Below the pieces are notes generated by a model. That model ran no database searches and had not been told where the DNA came from. It saw only the letters and a list, made by a program, of their open reading frames with translations. A stretch of 64,000 bases of DNA, from NCBI GenBank assembly GCA_946480465.1, contig CAMLJY010000037.1, positions 1 through 64,000 of the forward strand. The letters run 5' to 3'. Numbering within the stretch: the first letter of the stretch is position 1; every line of letters starts with the position of its first letter. The translations under genes were made by a program, and so were the position numbers. Of the stretch, positions 45,845-55,949 are shown in pieces. This stretch comes from an uncultured Burkholderiales bacterium. Lineage in GTDB: Bacteria; Pseudomonadota; Gammaproteobacteria; Burkholderiales; Burkholderiaceae.

Positions 45845-45943
45845 CAGCGCCTGCCGGGCCGACCGAAGCACGCCGGCCGACTCTCGGAGACGGGGAACGA
45901 CGTGACGCGAGGGCGGGTCATTCATGGAATTATGGGTCGCCAA

Positions 45944-45949
45944 TAGAAT
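45944..45949 (+). promoter_or_regulatory. candidate -10 of the TPR-lolB-ispE operon
   Basis: TAGAAT with a weak -35 TTCATG at 17 bp spacing; 24 bp before the TPR ATG. Confidence 0.45.
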
Positions 45950-45972
45950 CAATCCCTGTTTCAGGAGTGACG

Positions 45973-47793
45973 ATGCCCGGTTCCTCTGCGCCTTCGCGCC
46001 GCCTTCGGTCCTGGGTGGCGGCGGCCGCGGCGATCTCTTTCAGCACCGGGATGGCGTGGGCCCAACAGCCCCAGCAGGCGCCGGACAGCCCCCCGGCCGA
46101 CGGCGCGGCACCACCTCCCCAGAATTCCCCGCTCGACGAGACGCTGTTCTACCAGCTGCTCATTGGTGAGATGGAGCTGTCAGCCGGCCGCGCCGGCAGC
46201 GCGTTCGAGGTGATCCTCGACGCCGCGCGCCGGCAACGCGACGACGCCCTCTTCCGGCGCGCCATCGACATCGCCCGCGAAGGCCGCGCCGGCAACCAGG
46301 CGCTGGCGGCCAGCCGCGCATGGCGCGCCGCCAAGCCCCAATCGCTCGAGGCCATCCAGTACGAAGCACAGATCCTGCTGGCCTTGAACCGCATCGACGA
46401 GCTGGACGAGCCCTTGCAGGCCTGGCTGGCCGCCGTGCCGGCCGCGAACCGCCCAGGCACCATCGTGGGCCTGTCCCGCCTGCTGCAGCGCGCGAACGAC
46501 CGCACCAAGGCCCTGGCGCTGCTCGAGCAGGTGCTGGCCCCACACCTGGAGCAGCCCGCCACGCGCAACGCCAGCCTGGTCGCGCTCGGCCGCGCCCACC
46601 TCAACGCCGGCCAGCCGGAAGGCGCGCTGCAGCGCCTGCAGGAAGCGCATGCCGCGGACCCCGCCGCGACGGGCCCCGTCCTGCTCGCCCTCGACATGCT
46701 GCCCAGCCAGGCGGCGGCCGAGCAGGTCGTGACTCAGCACCTCGCCCGACCCGATGCGGAGCCCGCCGTGCGCATGGCCTACGTGCGGCTGCTCACGCAG
46801 TCGCAGCGCTACGTCGATGCCGCGGCGCAACTCGACATCCTGACGCGCGACAAGCCGCAGCTCGCCGAACCCTGGCTGTCGCTGGGCGCGTTGCGGCTCG
46901 AGCTGAAGCAGCTGCGCGAGGCCGAAACCGCGCTGCTGAAGTTCATCGAGCTGGCGCAACAGGGCGACATGCGTGCCGAGGCCACCGGCGACGACGACGA
47001 CGAGAACCCCACGGCCGGCGCCAATCGCACCCTGACGCAGGCCTGGCTGATGCTGGCGCAGATCGCCGAGCAGCGCGGCGATGTGAAGGCTGCGGAGCAG
47101 TGGCTGTCGCGCGTCGACAACCCGCAGCGGGCGCTGGAGGTGCAAAGCCGCCGTGCTTCGATGCTGCTGCGCCAGGGCAAGGTGCGGGAAGCGCGCCAGC
47201 TGATCCAGGCGGTGCCCGAGCGCCAGCCCGACGATGCCCGGGCCAAGCTGCTGGCCGAAGCGCAGGTGTTGCGCGACGGCAAGCGCTGGCGCGACGCCGC
47301 CGAGGTGCTGTCGAGCGCGAATCAGCGCTTCACTGACGACGTCGACCTGATGTACGAACAGGCCATGGCCGAGGAGAAGGTCGAGAGCTTTGCCGAGATG
47401 GAGCGCTTGCTGCGCCGGGTGATCGAACTCAAGCCCGACCATCCGCATGCCCACAACGCGCTTGGCTATTCCCTGGCCGATCGCAAGCAGCGCCTGCCCG
47501 AGGCGCGCGACCTGATCCGCCGCGCGCTGGAACTCTCGCCAGGCGACCCTTTCATCACCGACAGCCTGGGCTGGGTCGAGTACCGCCTGGGCAACCACGC
47601 CGAAGCGGCCAAGCTGCTGCGCCAGGCCTACCGCGCGCGTCCGGACACCGAGATCGCCGCGCACCTGGGCGAGGTGCTGTGGATCATGGGCGAACGCGAT
47701 GAAGCGCGCCGCATCCTCCAGGATGCGCGCGGGCGTGACGCCGCCAACGACGTGCTGCGCGAGACGATCGCCCGCCTCAAGGTCGGCCTTTGA
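45973..47793 (+). CDS. periplasmic TPR-repeat protein
   Basis: A 606-residue protein with a signal peptide (cleavage near GMAWA-QQ) and about ten tetratricopeptide repeats, the clearest in the last third ([35 protein letters not shown]). An Asp-rich loop (GDDDDEN) lies near residue 338. AGGAG precedes the ATG. It is the gene immediately before lolB in Burkholderiales, and its stop overlaps the TTG assigned to lolB. The role is unknown; a scaffold in envelope biogenesis is plausible. Confidence 0.85.
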   Translation: MPGSSAPSRRLRSWVAAAAAISFSTGMAWAQQPQQAPDSPPADGAAPPPQNSPLDETLFYQLLIGEMELSAGRAGSAFEVILDAARRQRDDALFRRAIDIAREGRAGNQALAASRAWRAAKPQSLEAIQYEAQILLALNRIDELDEPLQAWLAAVPAANRPGTIVGLSRLLQRANDRTKALALLEQVLAPHLEQPATRNASLVALGRAHLNAGQPEGALQRLQEAHAADPAATGPVLLALDMLPSQAAAEQVVTQHLARPDAEPAVRMAYVRLLTQSQRYVDAAAQLDILTRDKPQLAEPWLSLGALRLELKQLREAETALLKFIELAQQGDMRAEATGDDDDENPTAGANRTLTQAWLMLAQIAEQRGDVKAAEQWLSRVDNPQRALEVQSRRASMLLRQGKVREARQLIQAVPERQPDDARAKLLAEAQVLRDGKRWRDAAEVLSSANQRFTDDVDLMYEQAMAEEKVESFAEMERLLRRVIELKPDHPHAHNALGYSLADRKQRLPEARDLIRRALELSPGDPFITDSLGWVEYRLGNHAEAAKLLRQAYRARPDTEIAAHLGEVLWIMGERDEARRILQDARGRDAANDVLRETIARLKVGL

Positions 47794-48338
47794 GCGTGCG
47801 TCATTTCCACCTGATTGCGCGCACCGCGCCCGCTCTCGTTGCACTGGCGCTTGCCGCCTGCGCTACGCCGCCCCGACCCACCGCACCGGGTGACCTGCCT
47901 CCGCTGTCCGGCCGCCTGCTGGTGCGCATCGACAGCCAGCCTCCGCGCAGCGTCAGCGCGCAATTCGAGCTGAACGGTACGCCAGCCGCAGGCACGCTGG
48001 TATTGAGCGGTCCGCTCGGCGCCACCGCGGCGCAGGCACGGTGGGCCCACGGCGAGGCGATCCTGAAGTCAGGCGGCAAGGAAAGCCGCTATTCCGATCT
48101 GGACAGCCTGGCTGAAGAGGCCCTTGGGGAGCGCATCCCCATTGCGGCGTTGTTCGACTGGCTCCGTGGTCGTCCCTGGAGCGGTGCAGCATCGGCCCCC
48201 CGACATGACGGCTCGCTTGGATTCCAGCAGCTCGGGTGGCGCATCAACCTCGCCCGCGCCTCCGAAGGCTGGATCGAAGCCGAACGCGCCGGGCCGCCGG
48301 CCGTGCTCGTGCGCACCAAGCTCGACGATCCGTACTGA
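47790..48338 (+). CDS. lolB: outer-membrane lipoprotein LolB
   Basis: A 182-residue lipoprotein that receives lipoproteins from LolA and inserts them in the outer membrane. The signal ends with the lipobox LAAC (ALALAACATPP), then LSGRLLVRIDSQPP and FDWLRGRPW, typical of LolB. The start is TTG 47790 (overlap TTGA with the TPR stop) or GTG 47796; both leave the signal intact. It is followed by ispE after 9 bp. Confidence 0.88.
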   Translation: MSVRHFHLIARTAPALVALALAACATPPRPTAPGDLPPLSGRLLVRIDSQPPRSVSAQFELNGTPAAGTLVLSGPLGATAAQARWAHGEAILKSGGKESRYSDLDSLAEEALGERIPIAALFDWLRGRPWSGAASAPRHDGSLGFQQLGWRINLARASEGWIEAERAGPPAVLVRTKLDDPY

Positions 48339-48347
48339 CACGCCCGC

Positions 48348-49250
48348 ATGACCCTGCGCGCCATCCACGAGGTGCCGGCACCCGCCAAGCTCAACCTCTT
48401 CCTGCACGTCGTCGGGCGCCGGCCGGATGGCTACCACCTGCTGCAGTCGATCTTCGTATTGCTGGACTGGTGCGACACGCTGCACTTCGAGCGCCGCGCC
48501 GACGGCCGCCTGCAGCGCCACGACCTCGGCCCCTCACTGCCCGCCGACGACCTGTGCTTGCGCGCGGCCCGAGCGCTCCAGCAGGCCAGCGGCTGCGGAC
48601 TCGGGGCCGACATTCACATCGACAAGCAGGTGCCCTGGGGCGCCGGGCTCGGTGGTGGCAGTTCGGACGCTGCGTCAACGCTGCTGGCGCTGAATCGGCT
48701 CTGGGGCCTGCGCTGGCCACGGGCGCGACTGCAGGAGCTCGCGTTGACGCTCGGCGCGGACGTGCCATTTTTCGTCGGTGGCCGCCCAGCCTTCGTCGAA
48801 GGCATCGGCGAGCAACTGACTCCGCTGAACTTGGCACCGCAGTGGTTTGCGGTCGTGAAGCCGGCCGCGTCGATCCCGACTGCCGCCATTTTTTCGAGCC
48901 CACTTCTCAAACGCGACACCGAAGCTGCTATAGTCGTGGACTTTCTCGCAGACACCCAGCTTCAGCAGTGGTTGTCGGGTGAGGTCCAGCAGGAAGGTGC
49001 GGGCTACGGCCACAACGACCTGCAGGCCGCGGCCGAAGATCACTGCCCCGATGTAGCGCAAGCCGCACGGTGGCTGGAGGCCCGCTTCGGCAACAGCCGC
49101 ATGTCGGGCTCCGGCAGCGCAGTGTTCGCGAGAGCCGGCACAGGCGTTCAGCCCGTGGCGACTTGGGGTGAGGACGATCTCCCGCCCCAATGGGTCGGCC
49201 GCTTGTGTCGCAGTCTGGATCACCATCCGCTGGTCGGCTGGGCAGACTGA
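48348..49250 (+). CDS. ispE: 4-diphosphocytidyl-2-C-methyl-D-erythritol kinase
   Basis: A 300-residue GHMP-family kinase of the MEP isoprenoid pathway. The N-terminal segment is PAPAKLNLFLHVVGRRPDGYH, the ATP-binding motif PWGAGLGGGSSDAAS, and the C-terminal motif RMSGSGSAVFA; all are intact. A TATAGT inside its last third may be the promoter for the tRNA and prs that follow. Confidence 0.95.
   Translation: MTLRAIHEVPAPAKLNLFLHVVGRRPDGYHLLQSIFVLLDWCDTLHFERRADGRLQRHDLGPSLPADDLCLRAARALQQASGCGLGADIHIDKQVPWGAGLGGGSSDAASTLLALNRLWGLRWPRARLQELALTLGADVPFFVGGRPAFVEGIGEQLTPLNLAPQWFAVVKPAASIPTAAIFSSPLLKRDTEAAIVVDFLADTQLQQWLSGEVQQEGAGYGHNDLQAAAEDHCPDVAQAARWLEARFGNSRMSGSGSAVFARAGTGVQPVATWGEDDLPPQWVGRLCRSLDHHPLVGWAD
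48929..48934 (+). promoter_or_regulatory. candidate -10 inside ispE for tRNA-Gln and prs
   Basis: TATAGT in a locally AT-richer stretch of ispE, with TTCTCA 19 bp upstream as a weak -35. Confidence 0.3.
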
Positions 49251-49286
49251 AGGTTTCAAGGGTCTGGTGCAAACCGGGTCCTGTGT

Positions 49287-49363
49287 AGGGGAGTCGCCAA
49301 GTTGGTTAAGGCATCGGATTTTGATTCCGACATGCGAGGGTTCGAGTCCTTCCTCCCCTGCCA
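49287..49363 (+). tRNA. tRNA-Gln (UUG anticodon)
   Basis: A 77-nt cloverleaf with encoded CCA. Acceptor AGGGGAG pairs with CTCCCCT, the discriminator is G, and the anticodon loop ATTTTGATT carries TTG. The D-arm segment CGCCAAGTTGGTTAAGGC is typical of tRNA-Gln. It lies 36 bp after ispE and 70 bp before prs. Confidence 0.96.
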
Positions 49364-49433
49364 AACATCTTTCTCCGCCGCATCTCCGTTGTTTCCCTTT
49401 CCCTGCTGAACCGAGCCTTCGCGGAGCAAAGCC

Positions 49434-50396
49434 GTGCTGTTCAACACCGTGCTGTTCACCGGCAACGCCAATCCCGCACTCGCTGAAGAAATCGGCAAGA
49501 GCCTCGGCGTCGAACTCGGCAAGGCCACCGTCGGCCGCTTCTCCGATGGCGAGGTAACGGTTGAAGTCCAGCAGAACGTCCGCGCGCGAGACGTCTTCGT
49601 CGTGCAGCCCACCTGCGCTCCGACGAACGAGAACCTGATGGAACTGCTGATCATGGTCGATGCGTTGAAGCGCGCCAGCGCGCGCCGCATCACCGCCGTG
49701 ATCCCCTACTTCGGCTACGCGCGCCAAGATCGGCGCCCGCGCTCGATGCGGGTGCCGATCAGCGCCAAGGTCGTCGCGAACCTGCTGGAGACCGTCGGCG
49801 TCGAGCGCGTGCTCACGATGGACCTGCACGCCGACCAGATCCAGGGATTCTTCGACATCCCGGTCGACAACATCTACGCCTCGCCGGTGCTGTTGTCGGA
49901 CCTGAAGAGCAAGGCCTACCCCGACCTCGTGGTCGTGTCGCCGGACGTCGGAGGCGTGGTGCGCGCCCGCGCCCTCGCCAAGCAACTGGGCAGCGACCTC
50001 GCCATCATCGACAAGCGCCGGCCCAAGGCCAACGTGTCCGAGGTGATGCACGTCATCGGCGAGATCGAAGGCCGCAACTGCGTGATCATGGACGACATGA
50101 TCGACACCGCCGGCACCCTGGTGAAGGCGGCCGAGGTGTTGAAGGAGCGCGGCGCCAAGCGCGTCTTCGCGTACTGCACCCATCCAATCTTCTCGGGCCC
50201 CGCGATCGAACGCATCGCCAAGAGCCAGCTCGACGAGGTGGTCATCACCAACACCATCCCACTGTCCGATGCAGCCAGGGCCTGCAAGAAGATCCGGCAG
50301 CTGACGGTGGCGTTCCTGTTCGCCGAGACCATCCGCCGCATTTCTGATGGCGAGTCGGTGACGTCGCTCTTCGCCGAACAGAACAATAACTTTTAA
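49434..50396 (+). CDS. prs: ribose-phosphate pyrophosphokinase
   Basis: A 320-residue enzyme making PRPP from ribose-5-phosphate and ATP, substrate for the hisG reaction among others. It has [14 protein letters not shown] at the start, the catalytic flexible-loop region [10 protein letters not shown], the [15 protein letters not shown] segment and the PRPP-binding [15 protein letters not shown]. The GTG at 49434 gives the expected length. A hairpin and a terminator follow within 75 bp. Confidence 0.96.
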   Translation: MLFNTVLFTGNANPALAEEIGKSLGVELGKATVGRFSDGEVTVEVQQNVRARDVFVVQPTCAPTNENLMELLIMVDALKRASARRITAVIPYFGYARQDRRPRSMRVPISAKVVANLLETVGVERVLTMDLHADQIQGFFDIPVDNIYASPVLLSDLKSKAYPDLVVVSPDVGGVVRARALAKQLGSDLAIIDKRRPKANVSEVMHVIGEIEGRNCVIMDDMIDTAGTLVKAAEVLKERGAKRVFAYCTHPIFSGPAIERIAKSQLDEVVITNTIPLSDAARACKKIRQLTVAFLFAETIRRISDGESVTSLFAEQNNNF

Positions 50397-50412
50397 AGTA
50401 AATGGATAGGAG

Positions 50413-50440
50413 CCGGGTTGGGCCGTCGGCCTGAACCCGG
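50413..50440 (+). other. nested hairpin in the prs-rplY spacer
   Basis: Outer arms CCGGGTT and AACCCGG enclose an inner GGCC/GGCC stem. Its 3' part CGGCCT (50427-50432) can also pair with AGGCCG (50458-50463) in the terminator that follows, so mutually exclusive structures are possible. Confidence 0.5.
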
Positions 50441-50449
50441 TCTGTTGGT

Positions 50450-50471
50450 GCGGCCTTAGGCCGCGTTTTTT
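50450..50471 (+). terminator. intrinsic terminator between prs and rplY
   Basis: Stem GCGGCC/GGCCGC with loop TTA followed by GTTTTTT: a textbook intrinsic terminator 53 bp after prs and 38 bp before rplY. Confidence 0.85.
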
Positions 50472-50509
50472 GTATGTGCCTGGTCGCGGGCACTCACATG
50501 GAGTCAACC

Positions 50510-51166
50510 ATGAAATTCGTCGCCTACGAGCGCAATCTGCAGGGGACCGGAGCGAGCCGCCGCCTGCGTCTGTCGGGCAAGGTGCCTGGCATCGTTTACG
50601 GTGCCGGCGAGCCGAAGATGATCGAGCTCGATCACAACGCACTGTATTTCGCCCTCAAGAAGGAAGCCTTCCACTCGTCGATCCTCGAGATGGAACTGGC
50701 CGGCGCAGTGCAGAAGGTGCTGCTGCGCGACTTCCAGGTGCATGCCTGGAAGCAGCAAGTTCTGCACGTGGACTTCCAGCGCGTTGACGACACGACCCGC
50801 CTGCACAAGAAGGTGCCGCTGCACTTCTCCGGCGAGGAAAACTCCGTCGCCGTGAAGACCGACAAGTGCCTGGTCAGCCACGTCGCCAACGAGATCGAGA
50901 TCGAGTGCCTGGCAACCCAGTTGCCCGAATTCATCGCCGTCGACCTCTCCGGCCTGACCAAGGGCCAATCGCTGCACGCCACCGACATCAAGCTGCCCGC
51001 CGGCATCAAGCTCGTGCGCCACGGCAGCCTGAACCCGGTGATCGTGGCGGCCACGCCGCCGAAGGCCGAGGAAGAAGTTGCGCCGGCGGCTGCCCCGGCC
51101 GCTCCCGCCAAGGGCGGCAAGGGCGCCCCGGCCAAGGCGCCCGCGAAGGACGCCAAGAAGAAGTAA
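50510..51166 (+). CDS. rplY: 50S ribosomal protein L25/general stress protein Ctc
   Basis: A 218-residue protein, the long (Ctc-type) L25 with a 5S rRNA-binding N-terminal domain ([20 protein letters not shown], then [10 protein letters not shown]), a second beta domain, and a Lys/Ala/Pro-rich tail. ATG 50510 follows GGAG at 6 nt. It would need its own promoter or read-through of the terminator 38 bp upstream. A strong terminator closes the gene. Confidence 0.94.
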   Translation: MKFVAYERNLQGTGASRRLRLSGKVPGIVYGAGEPKMIELDHNALYFALKKEAFHSSILEMELAGAVQKVLLRDFQVHAWKQQVLHVDFQRVDDTTRLHKKVPLHFSGEENSVAVKTDKCLVSHVANEIEIECLATQLPEFIAVDLSGLTKGQSLHATDIKLPAGIKLVRHGSLNPVIVAATPPKAEEEVAPAAAPAAPAKGGKGAPAKAPAKDAKKK

Positions 51167-51207
51167 GCCGATGGCTCCGCCGGGCGATGCCCGGCATGCC
51201 GAAACCG

Positions 51208-51240
51208 ACAAGCCCCGCCTCGTGCGGGGCTTGTGCTTTT
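51208..51240 (+). terminator. rplY terminator
   Basis: An 11-bp perfect stem ACAAGCCCCGC/GCGGGGCTTGT with loop CTCGT, then GCTTTT. It ends exactly at the stop of the convergent ald gene and may serve both. Confidence 0.85.
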
Positions 51241-52355
51241 CAGGCCAGCAATTCCGTCACTGGCGTGTGCGCGTGGCCCAGTTGTCGCGCCACCGGCTCG
51301 CAGGTGACTTGCCCACCCGCCACGTTCAAGCCCGCCGCCAGGTGTGGGTTGTCACGCAACGCTTGGCGCCAGCCCTTGTCGGCCAGAGCGAGCGCATGGC
51401 CGATCGTCGCGTTGTTCAGCGCGAAGGTCGACGTTCGCGCCACGGCACCAGGCATGTTCGCGACGCAGTAGTGCACCACCCCGTCGACGACGTAGGTCGG
51501 TTCGGCATGCGTGGTCGGCCGAGAGGTCTCGAAACACCCGCCCTGATCGATCGCCACATCCACCACGACCGCACCCGGCTTCATGCGCGAAACCATCGCC
51601 CGCGTGACCAGCTTGGGCGCGGCGGCACCGGGGATGAGCACGCCACCGATCACCAAGTCCGCCGACAGCACGGCCTCTTCCACGCTGGCCGTGGTCGAGT
51701 GGAGCGTCGCGATGCGGTTCCCGAACACGAGGTCCAGTTGCCGCAGCCGATCGACGTTGCGATCGAGCACGGTCACGCGCGCGCCCATGCCCACCGCCAC
51801 CTGCAGCGCGTTCGTGCCCACCACGCCGGCGCCCAGCACAACCACGTGCGCCGGGACGACGCCAGGAACACCTCCAAGCAGCACGCCCATGCCACCCTTG
51901 GACTTCTCGAGGTGCGCCGCCCCCGCCTGCACCGACATCCGACCCGCGACCTCGCTCATCGGTGCCAACAGCGGTAGCCCCCCGCCGGGGGCCGTGACGG
52001 TCTCGTAGGCGATGCAGACCGCACCCGAGCGAATGAGGCCGGCGGTCTGTTCCGGATCCGGCGCGAGATGCAGGTAGGTGTAGAGGATCTGGCCCTCGCG
52101 CAGCATGGCGATTTCGGTCGGCTGAGGCTCCTTCACTTTGACGATCATCTCGCCCTGCCGGAAGGTCTCGGCGGCATCAGCTGCCAGCCGCGCGCCGGCG
52201 GCCTCGTAGGCCTGATCACTCAGCCCGATCGCTGCGCCGGCACCAGCCTGCACCCAGACCTCGTGGCCACGAGCCGTCAGCTCGCGTACGCTGGCGGGCG
52301 TCAGCCCAACGCGGTATTCGTGGTTCTTGATCTCTTTCGGTACAGCGATTCGCAT
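51240..52355 (-). CDS. ald: alanine dehydrogenase
   Basis: A 371-residue NAD-dependent enzyme interconverting L-alanine and pyruvate plus ammonia. The N-terminus [20 protein letters not shown], the catalytic Lys in VKVKEPQ, the His in YTYLHLA, the Rossmann motif [13 protein letters not shown] and the AIDQGG segment are all characteristic. GGAG precedes the ATG by 7 nt. It is divergent from an argP-like regulator and sits in the otherwise conserved rplY-pth interval. Confidence 0.95.
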   Translation of the reverse strand: MRIAVPKEIKNHEYRVGLTPASVRELTARGHEVWVQAGAGAAIGLSDQAYEAAGARLAADAAETFRQGEMIVKVKEPQPTEIAMLREGQILYTYLHLAPDPEQTAGLIRSGAVCIAYETVTAPGGGLPLLAPMSEVAGRMSVQAGAAHLEKSKGGMGVLLGGVPGVVPAHVVVLGAGVVGTNALQVAVGMGARVTVLDRNVDRLRQLDLVFGNRIATLHSTTASVEEAVLSADLVIGGVLIPGAAAPKLVTRAMVSRMKPGAVVVDVAIDQGGCFETSRPTTHAEPTYVVDGVVHYCVANMPGAVARTSTFALNNATIGHALALADKGWRQALRDNPHLAAGLNVAGGQVTCEPVARQLGHAHTPVTELLA

Positions 52356-52447
52356 GGTGTGTCTCCGTGGTGGACGATCGATTGTGGGAATCCGCCCGAC
52401 TTGCAGAAACATTCATCTTCATTTGTCAGATTACATTAGTGAACCTG

Positions 52448-53392
52448 ATGAACGCGTTCGATCCTGCAGCCCTGGAATGCCTCGCCGCCCTCGTGGATGC
52501 CGGCAGTTTCGAACGTGCCGCGCAGCAGTTGTCGATCACCCAGTCGGCGGTGTCGCAGCGACTGCGAGCCCTGGAGACCGCACTCGGCAGACTGCTGGTG
52601 GTGCGCGCCCGGCCCCTGCGGCTGACCGAGCCCGGCAAAGTGCTGTTGCGCTATGCACGACAAATGCAAGCCATGCGGGCCGACATCGCCCGTGAACTCG
52701 GCGCCACGCGTGGACACGATGAACGGCTACCTATTGCGGTCAACGCGGACAGTCTGGCTACCTGGGTGCTACCGGCCCTGAACGAGGTGGTCCATGACGG
52801 CCGGCGCGAGGGCTACGGACTCGAGCTGATCGTCGACGACCAGGACTTCACCCACGACTGGTTGCGTGAGGGCGCCGTGCTCGGCTGCGTCAGCACTGTG
52901 GCCGAGGCGCTGCGCGGCTGCAGCGTGACCGCACTGGGCACGATGCGCTACATCGCCGTCGCAAGTCCCGCATTCTGCAGCGATGCCCTGTTGGCCGGCG
53001 GACTGCACCGCGGCAACTTCGCCCAGGTGCCGTGGCTGGTCTTCAACCGCAAGGACGACATGCACGTGGTGTGGGTCGCCAAGGCCTTCGGGATCCAGGC
53101 GCCGCGCCTGGTCGAGCGCTACGTTCCATCTTCCGAGGCGCACGTGCGCGCTGCGGCGATGGGCTGGGGCATCGGCGTGATGCCCGAGCAACTGGCCGCG
53201 CCGTGGCTCACGGACGGTACGCTCGTCGCACTGCATGCCGACGTGTGGGTGGATGTGCTGCTGCACTGGCACCAGTGGAAGCTGCGCGCGGACGACGCGC
53301 CCGATCCGCCGCTGCGCGCCGGCGTGCTGGACCGCATCGGCCGCGCCTTGATCATGGGGGCACGGGATTCGCTGAGGCCGGCGCCAGGATAA
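52448..53392 (+). CDS. LysR family regulator, ArgP-like
   Basis: A 314-residue LysR regulator close to ArgP/IciA in sequence: GSFERAAQQLSITQSAVSQRL in the helix-turn-helix, AVNADSLATWVLPAL at the start of the effector domain, VPSSEAHVRAAAMG and LLHWHQWKL. E. coli ArgP responds to lysine and arginine; here the divergent neighbour is ald, so ald is the probable target. ATG 52448 is preferred; a GTG three codons earlier is possible. The 92-bp spacer holds an AT-rich stretch (about 52409-52440) suitable as a LysR site. Confidence 0.88.
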   Translation: MNAFDPAALECLAALVDAGSFERAAQQLSITQSAVSQRLRALETALGRLLVVRARPLRLTEPGKVLLRYARQMQAMRADIARELGATRGHDERLPIAVNADSLATWVLPALNEVVHDGRREGYGLELIVDDQDFTHDWLREGAVLGCVSTVAEALRGCSVTALGTMRYIAVASPAFCSDALLAGGLHRGNFAQVPWLVFNRKDDMHVVWVAKAFGIQAPRLVERYVPSSEAHVRAAAMGWGIGVMPEQLAAPWLTDGTLVALHADVWVDVLLHWHQWKLRADDAPDPPLRAGVLDRIGRALIMGARDSLRPAPG

Positions 53393-53485
53393 TCGCGGGA
53401 TGCTCGAACCTCAGCTCATCTCGTGCGCGACCCCTGTCGCCACCCTCGAATCGCCCATGCCCCTCAGGCGGACGGACGGTCGCTG

Positions 53486-54118
53486 ATGATTCGCATGCTG
53501 GTCGGCCTGGGCAATCCTGGCCAGGAGTACGAAGGCACCCGCCACAACGCCGGCTTCTGGTGGATCGATGAAGCGGCACGCGTACTGGGCACCCGTCTGA
53601 TGCATGACCGCGCGTATCACGGCCTGGTGGCCCGCGTGAACCGGCCTGAGGGTCCGGTCTGGCTGATTGAGCCGCAGACCTACATGAACCTGTCAGGCAA
53701 GTCGGTGGCACCGCTGGCGCGCTTCTTCAAGATCGAGGCCACGCAAATCCTCGTCGTACACGACGAACTCGATTTGCCGCCGGGCCAGATGAAGATCAAG
53801 CAGGGCGGCGGCGTCGCCGGCCACAACGGACTGAAGGACATCCAGGCCCAACTCGGCACGGCCGACTTCTGGCGCCTGCGCATCGGCATCGGCCATCCGG
53901 GAGACCGATCGGAAGTGGCCAATTGGGTGCTGCGCAAGCCGGCACCCGATCAGCGGGAAGCGATCCTGAAGTGCGTTGCACAGTCGATCGAGGCCCTGCC
54001 CCTGCTGCTCGACGGACCAATGGAGCGCGCGATGATGAAGATCCATGCCAAGCCACCACGGCCCAAGACAATGCCATCGGCCCCGAAGGTGACCGCCGCC
54101 CCTGCGGAGCCGACGTGA
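53486..54118 (+). CDS. pth: peptidyl-tRNA hydrolase
   Basis: A 210-residue enzyme that frees tRNA from stalled peptidyl-tRNA. The catalytic His is in GTRHNAGFW, with [12 protein letters not shown] and [12 protein letters not shown] supplying other active-site residues. ATG 53486 begins the family N-terminus [12 protein letters not shown]. The C-terminal 20 residues are a basic Pro-rich tail. Its TGA overlaps the ATG of the next gene. Confidence 0.95.
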   Translation: MIRMLVGLGNPGQEYEGTRHNAGFWWIDEAARVLGTRLMHDRAYHGLVARVNRPEGPVWLIEPQTYMNLSGKSVAPLARFFKIEATQILVVHDELDLPPGQMKIKQGGGVAGHNGLKDIQAQLGTADFWRLRIGIGHPGDRSEVANWVLRKPAPDQREAILKCVAQSIEALPLLLDGPMERAMMKIHAKPPRPKTMPSAPKVTAAPAEPT

Positions 54119-54522
54119 TGAGCCGCCACTTCTCGCTGCTCGCTGCGGCATTCGGCTTGATGCTCGGTTCAGCCGCCGCCGCGACGGAACGCGGCAGCGA
54201 GACCGTCTACCGATGCGGTCCTGATGGCCGACAGTACTCGGGCAACGCGTGCCCCGAAGGCAAGCCGGCCGCGGCGGCCGACCCGCGGTCGGCGGAACAG
54301 CGCCGCCATGCGGAAGAAGTGGCCCGGCGCGACCGTGAACTCGCCGACCGCATGGCCAAAGAGCGCGAGCAGCGCGAACGCAACGCCCCGGGCGCAGTCG
54401 GCATCGGACCGAGCAGCAGCGCGAAGTCCACCACGACCGCCTCGGCCGGACCCAAGAAGTCGCCGCGCAAGAAGAAACAGAAGAAAGAACAGAAGAAAGA
54501 TGCGCGCGCCAAGCGCGGCTGA
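54118..54522 (+). CDS. DUF4124-type secreted protein with Lys-rich tail
   Basis: A 134-residue protein. A signal peptide ([21 protein letters not shown]) is followed by a DUF4124-like segment (TVYRCGPDGRQYSGNACPEG) with two Cys, a charged helix, and a tail with an unusual run of Lys-rich residues (about 16 Lys in the last 30). The tail could bind nucleic acid or acidic polymers. It is coupled to pth by a TGATG junction and converges on the ferredoxin gene. Confidence 0.78.
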   Translation: MSRHFSLLAAAFGLMLGSAAAATERGSETVYRCGPDGRQYSGNACPEGKPAAAADPRSAEQRRHAEEVARRDRELADRMAKEREQRERNAPGAVGIGPSSSAKSTTTASAGPKKSPRKKKQKKEQKKDARAKRG

Positions 54523-54546
54523 TCAGGTCGTCTTGCGAACGACCGC

Positions 54547-54840
<294 letters not shown>

Positions 54841-55344
54841 TCAGGCGTCCGGTGCGTGAGCCACGCGCTCCTTCAGCCGATGAAGCACGGAAGGTGCCAC
54901 GAACTTGGAGACATCGCCGCCCAAGGTGGCAATCTCGCGCACGAAGGTCCCGCTGACGAACTGGAATTGGTCCGAAGGTGTCAGGAACAAGGTCTCGACG
55001 TCCGGCATCAGCTGGCGATTCATGCCGGCCATCTGGAATTCGTACTCGAAGTCGCTGACCGCACGCAGCCCGCGCACGACCACCTTGCCGTGATTGGCGA
55101 CGACGAAGTCGCGCAGCAGGCCGCGGAAGGCCACCACCTCGACGTTCTTGTATGGCAACGCGATCTCGGTGGCGATCTCCAGCCGCTCCGCAATGGTGAA
55201 CATCGTGCGCTTGTGGTGACCGGCAGCGACCGCCAAGATCAGCTTGTCGAACAGGCGCGATGCGCGCCGCATCAGGTCTTCGTGCCCGAGGGTCATCGGA
55301 TCGAAGGTGCCGGGGTAGACGGCGATCAGGGGCTGGGGGCTCAC
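54841..55344 (-). CDS. coaD: phosphopantetheine adenylyltransferase
   Basis: A 167-residue nucleotidyltransferase for the penultimate step of CoA synthesis. It has [13 protein letters not shown] with the HxGH-like site and the substrate loop [13 protein letters not shown] 55344 is chosen because GTGA overlaps the rsmD stop and gives the family N-terminus; longer starts overlap rsmD further. Confidence 0.94.
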   Translation of the reverse strand: MSPQPLIAVYPGTFDPMTLGHEDLMRRASRLFDKLILAVAAGHHKRTMFTIAERLEIATEIALPYKNVEVVAFRGLLRDFVVANHGKVVVRGLRAVSDFEYEFQMAGMNRQLMPDVETLFLTPSDQFQFVSGTFVREIATLGGDVSKFVAPSVLHRLKERVAHAPDA

Positions 55345-55949
55345 GACCACGTTCGTTCCTCGTCGGCTGAGTCGGCGGCAGTGTAGCTGCTGCGCCGCAG
55401 CAAAGCGAAATGCACCGCGCCGGCGCGCGACTGGCGCCACACTCGCCAAGTGGCATGGTCCTCCGGCCAGGACTGGTCAGACTCGACGTAAAGCCATCCG
55501 GATTCAGCGAGCAACGGTGAGGCAACGCCGACTGCCAACTCGTGCAGCCCGGTGCCGAAGGGCGGATCGAGCAGCACCAGGTCGAATCGCCCGGGAGGAG
55601 ACCGCCGCATCCACGCCAGCGCATCCACGTGTTCCACACGGACGCTGGAGGCCTTCAAGCGAGCGACGCTGGCGGCCAGGCTGCGCGCCAGCTCCGCATC
55701 CCGTTCCAGGAGCACGACCTCGCCCGCGCCCCGAGAAGCCGCCTCCAGCCCGAGCGCCCCGCTCCCTGCGAATGCATCCAGCACGCGCCAGCCGTCGAGC
55801 CGCTGGCCGAGCCAGTTGAACAGCGTTTCGCGCACGCGGTCAGGCGTCGGCCTCAAGCCGGGCTTGTCGGCCACCGGCAGCTTGCTGCGCTTCCAGTCAC
55901 CGCCGATGAGGCGCACCTCGCGCGGCGGCCCAGGCCGCGACATCTTCAC
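55341..55949 (-). CDS. rsmD: 16S rRNA (guanine-966-N2)-methyltransferase
   Basis: A 202-residue SAM-dependent methyltransferase. The N-terminal [15 protein letters not shown] and SAM motif [15 protein letters not shown] are followed by the catalytic LLDPPF. The GTG at 55949 overlaps the hisF stop (GTGA), so its translation is coupled to the his operon; an ATG two codons later is the alternative. It is followed by coaD with another 4-bp overlap. Confidence 0.93.
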   Translation of the reverse strand: MKMSRPGPPREVRLIGGDWKRSKLPVADKPGLRPTPDRVRETLFNWLGQRLDGWRVLDAFAGSGALGLEAASRGAGEVVLLERDAELARSLAASVARLKASSVRVEHVDALAWMRRSPPGRFDLVLLDPPFGTGLHELAVGVASPLLAESGWLYVESDQSWPEDHATWRVWRQSRAGAVHFALLRRSSYTAADSADEERTWS

